DNA of 8,697 nucleotides, from NCBI GenBank assembly GCA_030019485.1, contig JASEEW010000075.1, positions 1 through 8,697 of the forward strand. Direction: 5' to 3'. The notes below the pieces were generated by a model. The model was not told where the DNA came from, searched no databases, and was given only the letters and a program-made list of their open reading frames with translations. Position 1 is the stretch's first letter. Every line of letters starts with the position of its first letter. The DNA comes from Thermoplasmatales archaeon (lineage in GTDB: Archaea > Thermoplasmatota > JASEFT01 > JAUWIS01). Positions 1 to 7,000 of the stretch are shown here, piece by piece. A program made the position numbers and the translations under genes.

Positions 1-67
1 GGAGACTGTTTCCCTAATCCCTGATACCTGACTACTAACTACTACTCTGAAAATCTCCCCCTCTGCG

Positions 68-111
68 TTTTTAAATTACGAGCGAGCGAAGGCGAGCGAG
101 TAATTTAAAAA
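68..111. repeat. 12-bp perfect inverted repeat with a GC-rich repetitive loop
   Basis: TTTTTAAATTAC at 68-79 is the exact reverse complement of 100-111. The 20-nt loop contains GCGAGCGA twice (82-89 and 92-99), so an AT-rich stem carries a purine- and GC-rich loop. It abuts the hairpin cluster that starts at 117. No T-tract follows that would make it a terminator for a plus-strand gene. Confidence 0.85.
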
Positions 112-116
112 TACAA

Positions 117-273
117 GGAATTTGTGATGCGACGGAAAGTGTGAAACACTTTCCTATCATGTTACGGAAAAACGCAAAGCGTTTTTCCTAACATCTTAGG
201 AAAAGCCTTCGGCTTTTCCGTAAGAACCTAGGAAATGCTCTGCATTTCCGTAGGTACGAAGTGAACAAATTCC
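117..273. repeat. Nested cluster of four short-loop hairpins closed by an outer stem
   Basis: The outer arms GGAATTTGT (117-125) and ACAAATTCC (265-273) are perfect complements. Between them lie four hairpins, each with a 3-nt loop: 134-142/146-154 (9 bp), 166-175/179-188 (10 bp), 199-207/211-219 (9 bp) and 231-238/242-249 (8 bp). Arms two to four extend by four more pairs past one unpaired base: 161-164/189-192 with C165 bulged, 195-198/221-224 with G220 bulged, and 227-230/251-254 with G250 bulged. The extended arms are separated by only 2 nt. All four stems start with GGAAA and end with TTTCC, while the loop-proximal bases differ but still pair. The first two arms carry the ACGGAAA...TTTCCTA orientation and the last two TAGGAAA...TTTCCGTA. 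It could be a structured leader RNA, a mobile palindromic element or a recombination/replication site; the sequence does not decide between these. Confidence 0.8.
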
Positions 274-280
274 GAAGTAT

Positions 281-307
281 CTACAAATTTGCTCCGCAAA
301 TTTGTAG
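281..307. repeat. 12-bp perfect hairpin just before the methyltransferase start
   Basis: CTACAAATTTGC at 281-292 is the exact reverse complement of 296-307, with loop TCC. It ends 3 nt before the ATG at 311 and 12 nt before the GGGAGG at 320. In a transcript running through it, the hairpin would sit immediately upstream of the ribosome binding site without covering it. Its 3-nt loop matches those of the neighbouring cluster. Confidence 0.85.
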
Positions 308-319
308 CAGATGAGTATC

Positions 320-326
320 GGGAGGA
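320..326 (+). promoter_or_regulatory. Shine-Dalgarno site that points to a TTG start
   Basis: GGGAGGA lies 5 nt before the in-frame TTG at 332-334. The more upstream ATG at 311 has only hairpin sequence before it and no Shine-Dalgarno site. This is the main reason for moving the methyltransferase start to 332. Confidence 0.55.
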
Positions 327-331
327 CAAAA

Positions 332-1198
332 TTGAATGCGCACATCATTAGAACAAAACATTATAAGAGAAAAATGCATTTAGTTGTTGATATGAAGATA
401 GAAAACATAAATGATATTGATATGAAAAAATGGAAAAAATATAAAGAGGAGGATATTAGAACAGATAGTTTATGGATAATCGGTAAGCGTGATAACAGTG
501 GTGTACATTCACCTGATTACTGGGGGAATTTTATTCCCCAGATACCAAGGCAGGCTATGCTCAGGTTCACAAAAAAAAATGAATGGGTTCTCGACCCTTT
601 CCTTGGTTCTGGAACAACACTTATTGAATGCAGGCAGCTTGGAAGGAATGGGGTTGGTGTTGAAATTGTTCCTGGAATCGCAGAAAATGCGAAAAAACTG
701 ATAGAGAAGGAAAAAAACAGGTATGGGGTAAGAACAGAGGTTGTTGTGGGTGATTCGGTATCAGAAAAAATTTGGAAAGAAGTCGATAACATAAATAAAA
801 AATTTCAACTGATAATTATGCATCCGCCGTACTGGGATATAATAAAATTTAGCAGGAAAAAAAATGATTTGTCAAATGCAAAAACACTTGAGGATTTTCT
901 CTCCAGATTTAGCATGGTTGTGAAAAACACTTATCCTTTGCTGGAGAATGAAAGATTTCTTGTTTTGGTGATAGGTGATAAGTATGAGAAAAGTGAGTGG
1001 ATTCCGTTAGGGTTCTACTGTATGGAAAACGTGTTGAAAACTGGCTATAAACTCAAAAGTGTTGTCGTGAAAAACATGACTGAGAACAGGGGGAAAAGGA
1101 GCCGGCATTCCCTTTGGAGGTACAGGGCATTAAAAGGAAACTTTTATGTTTTCAGGCATGAATATGTGATCTTTTTTGAAAAAACAGACGACCGATAG
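332..1198 (+). CDS. Adenine- or cytosine-N4-specific DNA methyltransferase
   Basis: Predicted S-adenosylmethionine-dependent methyltransferase acting on exocyclic amino groups of DNA bases. Counting from the ATG at 311 (295 residues), the cofactor-binding motif I DPFLGSGTT is at 95-103, the following strand ends at Glu118 (GVGVEI), the catalytic motif IV HPPYW is at 171-175, and a VIGDKY segment is at 220-225. The family normally has D/N/S-PPY; here the first position is His, seen in some relatives of this group. Motif I precedes motif IV, opposite to the usual order in N4/N6 methylases of the beta class. No separate target-recognition domain is apparent, and no restriction endonuclease is visible in this window, though the left flank is cut off. 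I start it at TTG 332 (288 residues) on the strength of the GGGAGGA site; ATG 311 or ATG 392 are alternatives. Target sequence unknown. Confidence 0.85.
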   Translation: MNAHIIRTKHYKRKMHLVVDMKIENINDIDMKKWKKYKEEDIRTDSLWIIGKRDNSGVHSPDYWGNFIPQIPRQAMLRFTKKNEWVLDPFLGSGTTLIECRQLGRNGVGVEIVPGIAENAKKLIEKEKNRYGVRTEVVVGDSVSEKIWKEVDNINKKFQLIIMHPPYWDIIKFSRKKNDLSNAKTLEDFLSRFSMVVKNTYPLLENERFLVLVIGDKYEKSEWIPLGFYCMENVLKTGYKLKSVVVKNMTENRGKRSRHSLWRYRALKGNFYVFRHEYVIFFEKTDDR

Positions 1199-1237
1199 TT
1201 TAAAAAACCCTTAAATATATATGGTGTATAGAGGTGA
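1199..1237 (+). promoter_or_regulatory. TATA-like boxes and Shine-Dalgarno site of the small basic protein gene
   Basis: Two AT-rich candidates for an archaeal TATA box follow the methyltransferase stop: TTTAAAAA at 1199-1206 and TTAAATATATA at 1211-1221. A strong GAGGTGA lies at 1231-1237, 7 nt before the ATG at 1245. The upstream box would leave the Shine-Dalgarno site inside the transcript; the downstream box would start transcription too late to include it. I therefore favour the upstream box, with modest certainty. Confidence 0.5.
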
Positions 1238-1244
1238 AAAATAC

Positions 1245-1370
1245 ATGGCGCAGAAAGTTGCTAAAGTGGGTGTGAAGAAAGAGCCGGGCTATCTGTACTT
1301 TGTGGATAAAGATGGCGATGTAGCCAGAGCAAAGATGGCAAGAGGCGGCAGAAAGAAAAAGAAAAGGTAA
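1245..1370 (+). CDS. Small, very basic 41-residue protein of a conserved uncharacterised family
   Basis: The frame encodes 41 residues, too short for most ORF filters. It reads MAQKVAKVGVKKEPG, then a YLYFVDKDGDVARA core, then KMARGG and a Lys/Arg-rich tail. I recall similar short proteins with a GYLYFVDKxGDVxRxxMARGG pattern in archaeal and bacterial genomes, but no established function. The charge (about 14 Lys/Arg) suggests nucleic-acid or ribosome binding; this is inference. Support for a real gene comes from an excellent GAGGTGA at 1231-1237, TATA-like sequence upstream, a position between two firm genes, and a composition that does not look like random translation. It lies 46 nt after the methyltransferase, so readthrough from that gene is possible, but it appears to have its own promoter. 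Confidence 0.8.
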   Translation: MAQKVAKVGVKKEPGYLYFVDKDGDVARAKMARGGRKKKKR

Positions 1371-1384
1371 ATAAAATTAAAAAA
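1371..1384 (-). terminator. Oligo-T tract downstream of the M50 protease gene
   Basis: Read on the minus strand, this segment is TTTTTTAATTTTAT, about 70 nt beyond the protease stop. Archaeal transcription can end at such T-rich tracts without a stem-loop. It abuts the stop codon of the convergent small gene. For the plus strand the only counterpart is a scatter of TTTT runs at 1420-1449. Confidence 0.4.
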
Positions 1385-1453
1385 CCAAAGCTCCCCAAGT
1401 TGCTCGTCTAAATTCAGTATTTTGTATTAAATGTTTTCAGCATAATTTTCTAA

Positions 1454-2557
1454 TTATCTCAGAATCTGAACAGACCTTATCAAATCTGTTCTTGAAACAA
1501 TACCAACAAGTGCGTTGTTATCTATTACAAGTAATCTACCAATGTTGTGTTTAACCATGATTTTCAATGCGTCAACAGCACCCATCCCTGATTTTATGGA
1601 GATAATATTTTTTGTCATTATGTCTCTGACAGGGGTGTTTATCCTGTTTTCCACTGGGATTTTTCTAACATCATTCAGCGTGACAATGCCCAGCAGAGAC
1701 TCATCAAAAACAGGGTAGCCCATGTGTTTTGTTTTCAGCATGAAATCCACAAGCTCTGAAGCAGTCATTGCAGACGGCACCGTCACAACACCGGGTGTCA
1801 TAATGTCCTTTACCTTTATGCCTTCCAGTGTCACTGCAACAACCGTTGATTTCTCCTCCTCGGAGGCACCAATGTATATGATGAATGCTATTAAAACAAA
1901 CCATATCCCACCTGGGAGAAGTAAAAAACCAAGGATGCCCATGAATATTGCAAATATTTTTCCAACACCTGCTGCTTTTTCTGTTGCGTCTATGTAGCCT
2001 GTTTTTGTGGCAAGAAAAGCCCTGAGCACCCTTCCGCCATCCATTGGGAATGCTGGCAGAAAATTGAATCCTGCAAGAAAGATGTTGTAGAATGCCAGTA
2101 TTCCAAACAGGGTTTTAACATATAGTAACATAGACGTTGTTTGATACAGGAAAAAGAAGAGCATAAGAGACAGGACGCCTATGAGCAGGCTGACAAGGGG
2201 TCCTGCGAGTGCTATGCTGCACTCTGTCCCAGGTTCCTTGGGAATTTCCTCCATTGATGCAATACCGCCAAAAATCAGTAATGTTATGCTTTTGATTTTT
2301 GTCCCATGCCTTAATGCGACATAGGAATGCCCGAGCTCATGAAAGAGGACACATACGAAAAACAGCACTGCGGCAAGTGCACCAAAAACACATTTAACTG
2401 TTAAACTGGCAGCATCACCGAATCCCAGAGTAAAAACCATGATGTTCACAGTGCTGAATGCAAAAAAATATGCGAATACAGGGAGAATAAGCAGAAAGGT
2501 TATGTGCAGTTTTATTGGTATGCCCATTATTCTGCCGATGGATATCGAGGTTTTCAT
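1454..2557 (-). CDS. Site-2-protease-like M50 membrane metalloprotease with two CBS domains
   Basis: Predicted intramembrane zinc metalloprotease of family M50 (site-2 protease/SpoIVFB-like), which cleaves membrane proteins within or near the bilayer. In its 367 residues the zinc motif HELGH is at 73-77 inside a hydrophobic helix. The second conserved site, NFLPAFPMDGGR, is at 165-176 and supplies the Asp ligand. Several further hydrophobic segments lie between about 15 and 230. Two CBS domains follow, about 247-300 and 308-365, each opening with a VxDIMT motif; CBS pairs usually bind adenine nucleotides and regulate the attached enzyme. The length and domain order match archaeal S2P-CBS proteins, so it appears complete. 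It follows the secreted-protein operon on the same strand by 34 nt, but a TATA-like box at 2581-2588 and the lack of a Shine-Dalgarno site suggest its own leaderless transcript. The substrate is unknown. Confidence 0.93.
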   Translation of the reverse strand: MKTSISIGRIMGIPIKLHITFLLILPVFAYFFAFSTVNIMVFTLGFGDAASLTVKCVFGALAAVLFFVCVLFHELGHSYVALRHGTKIKSITLLIFGGIASMEEIPKEPGTECSIALAGPLVSLLIGVLSLMLFFFLYQTTSMLLYVKTLFGILAFYNIFLAGFNFLPAFPMDGGRVLRAFLATKTGYIDATEKAAGVGKIFAIFMGILGFLLLPGGIWFVLIAFIIYIGASEEEKSTVVAVTLEGIKVKDIMTPGVVTVPSAMTASELVDFMLKTKHMGYPVFDESLLGIVTLNDVRKIPVENRINTPVRDIMTKNIISIKSGMGAVDALKIMVKHNIGRLLVIDNNALVGIVSRTDLIRSVQILR

Positions 2558-2580
2558 TGAAAATGAGAACGAGTAACAGG

Positions 2581-2588
2581 GTTATAAA
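2581..2588 (-). promoter_or_regulatory. TATA-like box giving a probably leaderless M50 transcript
   Basis: On the minus strand this reads TTTATAAC within AAATATTTATAACC. Its centre is about 27 nt upstream of the protease ATG at 2557, the usual archaeal TATA-to-start distance, so transcription should begin at or next to the start codon. No Shine-Dalgarno sequence is seen between box and ATG, in contrast with the three genes upstream. Confidence 0.6.
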
Positions 2589-2591
2589 TAT

Positions 2592-3134
2592 TTACTTTGA
2601 TGTTATAGGTTTGTTTTTTGCATGGCTTGACCTTAATTGAAAATATTGGGCTATGGATAGAATAATTCCAATGACTGTGAGGGTTATTGGAATAATTAAA
2701 TCAGTCACACGTGAAAAAAGGGCGTTACGAAAATATCTCACATCTGCACCACCGTGTCCAGTTGGACCTGTAATTGGTACACTTCCACTACGATACCATG
2801 CTACCAAGGAAAGCATTATAAAAGATACAACAAGTATAATAAAAAGAGTGTTTGGGATTGTTATATACTCTCGGAAGAATGTCCTCTTTTTTGGTAATCT
2901 TTTATCCCTAACGAGCAGATACTGAAGAAGAAGAGGAGCGATATAAATTACTGAAGAGATAAGTAAACAAGCTGTATACATATACCTATTATCCCACCAG
3001 ATTTGTGGATCTATAATCGGATTAATGCTCACTGCGAAAATTGATGTTATAAAAAAATAGAACATAAATACAAACGAAATAGTAAGGGTTATGAATACGC
3101 CAATAGAAAGCAATCTCTCTCTGTTCTTTGACAT
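2592..3134 (-). CDS. Four-helix integral membrane protein, unrecognised family
   Basis: The 180-residue product has four clear hydrophobic segments, about 9-36, 53-74, 93-114 and 146-164, with short charged termini. The linker between helices 3 and 4 (about 115-140) holds a Gly/Pro-rich stretch, SVPITGPTGHGG, whose side of the membrane I cannot determine firmly. I recognise no catalytic motif and no named family. The frame is open upstream to 3242, and an ATG at 3155 overlaps the preceding gene's stop (TAATG). The GGGGAG at 3144-3149, 9 nt before ATG 3134, argues for the shorter form used here. It is the third gene of the operon behind two secreted proteins, so a role in anchoring, sensing or exporting them is possible; that is inference from context only. 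Confidence 0.8.
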   Translation of the reverse strand: MSKNRERLLSIGVFITLTISFVFMFYFFITSIFAVSINPIIDPQIWWDNRYMYTACLLISSVIYIAPLLLQYLLVRDKRLPKKRTFFREYITIPNTLFIILVVSFIMLSLVAWYRSGSVPITGPTGHGGADVRYFRNALFSRVTDLIIPITLTVIGIILSIAQYFQLRSSHAKNKPITSK

Positions 3135-3143
3135 AATAAACAA

Positions 3144-3149
3144 CTCCCC
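3144..3149 (-). promoter_or_regulatory. Shine-Dalgarno site choosing the start of the membrane protein
   Basis: GGGGAG on the minus strand, 9 nt upstream of ATG 3134. It lies downstream of the alternative ATG at 3155, so it can only serve the shorter product. The alternative start would rely on stop-start coupling with the preceding gene. Confidence 0.6.
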
Positions 3150-3154
3150 GCCCA

Positions 3155-4033
3155 TTATATTATAACTTCTCCGCTTACCCCACCAACATATGTTCGTATA
3201 GGCTTGCTTTCTACGCCTGTTGGTAATAAAGTGTATTCCCATGCAGGATGAAGTACATGAACCTTATCAAAAGGATTGTAGTAATATACTAATGTTACAT
3301 TTGTAACCTTGCAATTGGGTTTTTTTCCACCTACTGTAACCCCTTTCTCCTTTATTTTTTCGAGTCCTTTCTGTGAGTCAATAATTGTTACGTTAAGAAA
3401 TTCCTTAGCTTGAACTGTATATTGAGTGTATCCTAGTAAAGTTCCATTTGTTCCTATATTTATCAAAATACCGCCACCGCAGACGACACGATGATTGTTG
3501 ATTATCTGCCTAAACTTTATACATATACTCAGTGGTTCTTCGCTAATTGTAGTACCATTTTTTGATTCAGTAACCATATACAAAGTATCTGCATACTCAA
3601 CAATTAGGTCCGTTGTTTTTCCACGTATTTCTTCCACATATGCTTTTGCTATGCTTATACTTTCATTCTCTGTTGGAATATCCTCATGCGGTTTCGACAT
3701 TTCCTCAGTGGAGAACCTTATGTGACCTGTTTTGTTGCTTATTTTGAGAATGCCACCTGCATTGTCTTTCCACAGATACTCTTCTTCACTACTGTATGTT
3801 AGAGAGTTTTCCTCAAATCCAAACATTTCTCCTAACATTAAGGCTTTCTCCCTATTTATATGGATTTCTTCTATGTAGCCTATTGTGGATATGTTTGTTT
3901 TTGGTAACATAGTCTCTACAATGAATGTTTGTCCTTTTGCATGGGTTGGAGTATTAACACTCACCAGCAAAGCTATTCCAACACACACACTTATACTCAA
4001 CACCACTCCCATCAATTTATATCTCCTTTTCAT
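3155..4033 (-). CDS. Secreted PepSY/propeptide-like protein
   Basis: The 292-residue product begins MKRRYK followed by a hydrophobic segment (about 8-26), a signal peptide or membrane anchor, so the rest should lie outside the cell. The mature part shows a propeptide-like pattern. About 58-110 (INREKALMLGEMFG..., GILKISNKTGHIRFS) and 125-200 (SISIAKAYVEEI..., then a CGGGILINIGTNGTLLGY hairpin) resemble PepSY/YPEB repeats. The end has HPAWEY (262-267) and GGVSGEV, a closing pattern typical of such domains. No enzyme motif is seen. ATG 4033 is chosen over the upstream ATG 4090 because GAGGTGA at 4039-4045 lies 5 nt before it. The Shine-Dalgarno site overlaps the stop of the 1459-residue protein gene, implying coupled translation. 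Such domains often inhibit or assist folding of secreted peptidases, so its partner may be the preceding protein. The family assignment is by pattern and moderate. Confidence 0.75.
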   Translation of the reverse strand: MKRRYKLMGVVLSISVCVGIALLVSVNTPTHAKGQTFIVETMLPKTNISTIGYIEEIHINREKALMLGEMFGFEENSLTYSSEEEYLWKDNAGGILKISNKTGHIRFSTEEMSKPHEDIPTENESISIAKAYVEEIRGKTTDLIVEYADTLYMVTESKNGTTISEEPLSICIKFRQIINNHRVVCGGGILINIGTNGTLLGYTQYTVQAKEFLNVTIIDSQKGLEKIKEKGVTVGGKKPNCKVTNVTLVYYYNPFDKVHVLHPAWEYTLLPTGVESKPIRTYVGGVSGEVII

Positions 4034-4038
4034 TTTAT

Positions 4039-4045
4039 TCACCTC
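4039..4045 (-). promoter_or_regulatory. Shine-Dalgarno site embedded in the preceding gene's stop
   Basis: GAGGTGA on the minus strand includes part of the TGA stop (4046-4044) of the 1459-residue protein gene and lies 5 nt before ATG 4033. This arrangement favours translational coupling of the two secreted proteins in one mRNA. Confidence 0.7.
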
Positions 4046-7000
4046 ACCATATATCCTCACCCCACTTAATATATGAATGGTAATTGTCATTTGAAGCGGA
4101 ATACAAAGTCCCTTCCCCAGGAAAGTGATCGTAAATTTGTGTACTTGATTCTGCCATTATTATACCCGGTTGCGTCCATGTATCCATTGTAGAATGATAC
4201 CATGCGGTATACATTGTAGACTTGTAGTTTATAGCATAATCAAAAAAGACGTTTATAGTCCCTTCATCAGGAATTCCAGCACCCCAATAGCCACATATTC
4301 CATGAGTTCCTTCTAAACATGCACCTCCCCATTCAGCCCTTTCACTATCTCTAAGAATATCACACTGAAGAATTAAAGTCCATTTCACACTATTCCATCC
4401 ACCTCTCCATGATATGTCATCATCATCTACCCAATCATCATCATTGTTATCCCACAAATCAGTATTCCCATAGTCCCATAAGCCAATTGCACTGTCAGTA
4501 TCAAACGGCTTATAAACAGTATATCCATGCGATATACTAACCACGAAATCTGCATTATCTATAGTGTACCCAAAATCATCCCGCCATATGTCATGACCTC
4601 TCTTATCAAAATTTTTAATCCAGCACGCATCTGTTGCACCATCTAACCACAACCGCTGCTCGCACACGTCTACAACATCAAAAGCCTGACGAAGTTGGCT
4701 ACCATCCCTATAATTTTTTATAGCGAAAGTCCCATAGTCATACGTTTTAGGTTCACACTCCACACTCCACACATAAAAACCATAACGTTTTACAGAATCA
4801 TCTGTATCAAGCCTAATTTTTATTGTATCACCATTTATCCATGGACTGTACTTCCATGTATCCGAACCAGTGTAACTCCATTGCTGATTATTATTTTTAT
4901 CATAAAGATATACATAATCGTAATTTTTTTCAACATCAATCTTAGAGAAGCACAATCGCATTTTGTTACTTCGACTTTCTGTAATTGTCCAAGTATTGTC
5001 ATAATTATTAGGATAATCATGAGGGGATTCTATTGCTGGAACAGTCCATCGAACACGATCCATCCTGAATCCCCAACTATTAACAGAACTACTTGTAACA
5101 AGCCTGATTTTTACTTTGTCACTATGAGTGCTAACATAGGTATTTGTGTAGGAGCCTGTCTTACACGCAATCAGATTATCGTTTTTGTCATACACATAAA
5201 CATAATCCCAGTAGTTTTCTACGTCTATTTTTGAGAAACGTATGCTTAACCAACTCGCACCCGGCCTGGTAATATTCCAAGTTTTGTCATAATTATTCGG
5301 ACAGTTGTGTGGCGAATCAAGTGACCATTCTTGCATAAAATATGTAACCCCGAGAACATCAATTGTTTCAGAATAACTTGCTGCCCCACCATCATCATCA
5401 ACCACAGTAAGTGTTACAGTGTAGGTGCCTGCAGAACTATATTTATGTGTAGGATTCTGAGAAGTTGATGTTGAGCCATCCCCAAAGTCCCATGACCAAG
5501 AAGCAACATATCCATCAGAATCGGTTGACTGATCAGTAAATTGGATTGTGTCATCTACTGTTGGAGAGGATGGTGCGTAGGTGAAACTAGCAGTTGGAGG
5601 ATTATTGGTTCCGCCTGTAGCCCATACATCCCATTCATATATTAATGGGTTGCTAGCTTGTGACCCTGTTGCATACGCACCATATAATCTAATCTTAGTA
5701 GTACTAACGCCACCGAATGAGAAACTCCAGTCATCTGTCTTGCCAATAGCACTGCCAACTGTCACCCATGACGAGCCACCCCAGTACTGGATTGAGTCTA
5801 CGTTGCACGTCCTACTGCCTGACCTAGTATCTATATCAATGTGCTTGATAGTGTGAGCACTGCTCCATTCCAACTGAAAGTATGCCGTGCCAGGAGAACT
5901 ACCTGCACTGACCCAACAGAAAGTCCCAATATCACCATCAATCATTGAAACTGGGCCACACGTACCTGAGCCACCACCACTGCTGGAGGGTGTAGCAGAG
6001 GATTTTATATTTGTTAGTGTCCAGCCAGCGGCTACATTTACCTCATCAATATACCAGCCCTCAAACCAGTTGTAATCATGATCCACTGAGTCAAAATTGA
6101 ATCTTATTTTTACATTACCTCCAGTATAAGCTGAAATATCAATTGATTCTTGATGCCAATCAGATTGCGATGGCCCATTGTCGCAGTCCCTATGCCATAG
6201 GTTGTGCCAGTAGCTATCATAAATATCTACATCCATTGAATCATAAACAAAATCGTATCCCTCGTAAGAGCAAGATTCATGTTCCCACCAAGTTTGAAAT
6301 GTTAGTGTGGCTGTAGACGCATCACTAAGATCCACAGAAAACTCTGCTGAGCCATATGTTCTTGAACCAGTATTATAATTATGGCTACTCTCTTGATTGT
6401 ACACCAGACTATATGACACACTATGTTTTCTGTAACTTGTCACATGCCACAACCCAGATAAAGTCCACCCATTTGCATTCCCATCATCAAAATTATCAGA
6501 GGATATCATTGTTACAGCCCCGGCACCCCTGGGTAATGCTAACGATTGGGTGGCTACATCAATATTTTTTGTCATCTTATTGTTGCTTTCATCACCTTCC
6601 TTGATATTATTGTTAGGATCTGCTATTGCAGTTATTATATGTGTACCTATAGAAGAGAACGTATAAGGAATAGAGATTTGCGTAGACAGGCAGGGATCTA
6701 AATGTTCAATTGTATTACTTCTGAGCAGGATATCACCATCATATACCGCAACCTCAATGTTACTGGCAGATGCATCACCAATATTTTCCACATTAATAGT
6801 TAAGGTTGTTGTCTGGCCTATCACAGGATAACTGGGGGAGTATGTAATATCTACAATTATTAGGTCTGGTGCTTTTGGCGGCGGCAACGGGTGTGGTCCA
6901 CCGCAGATTATGTAAAACTTTTTATCACCAATCAATATTGGCTCATATCTGCCATCGTATATGATGAGATATGGGTCGTTGAGCGGTGCATAAACCCTTC

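Larger units (their letters stand above)
1..310. other. Gene-free region upstream of the methyltransferase, dominated by inverted repeats
   Basis: No reading frame here has a plausible start, ribosome binding site and protein-like composition. Positions 1-67 show only a short CT/A-rich repetitive run around 30-48 (ACTACTAACTACTACT) and nothing else I can assign. From 68 onward almost every base lies in an inverted repeat, described in separate entries. A TATA-like run TTTAAAAATA lies at 104-113 on the plus strand. If used, it would start a transcript near 135-140 and place part of the hairpin cluster in the methyltransferase leader; this is inference. Confidence 0.6.

Noticed and set aside
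68..307. Possible CRISPR array or tandem terminators
   Set aside because: The units are palindromes with differing inner sequence and gaps of only a few nt, with no spacers of constant length. No T-tract follows the stems, and no gene ends here in the window.
2653..2925. Plus-strand open frame opposite the membrane protein
   Set aside because: It has no start signals or recognisable pattern, and the opposite strand encodes four clear membrane helices in an operon.
4034..4090. Longer N-terminus of the PepSY-like protein from ATG 4090
   Set aside because: It would overlap the end of the giant protein gene, while ATG 4033 has a near-perfect GAGGTGA and directly precedes the signal peptide.
4695..5234. 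Plus-strand 179-codon open frame inside the giant protein gene
   Set aside because: It is Ile/Thr/Phe-rich, has no ribosome binding site, and is antisense to the conserved CUB-like domains; it is a shadow frame.
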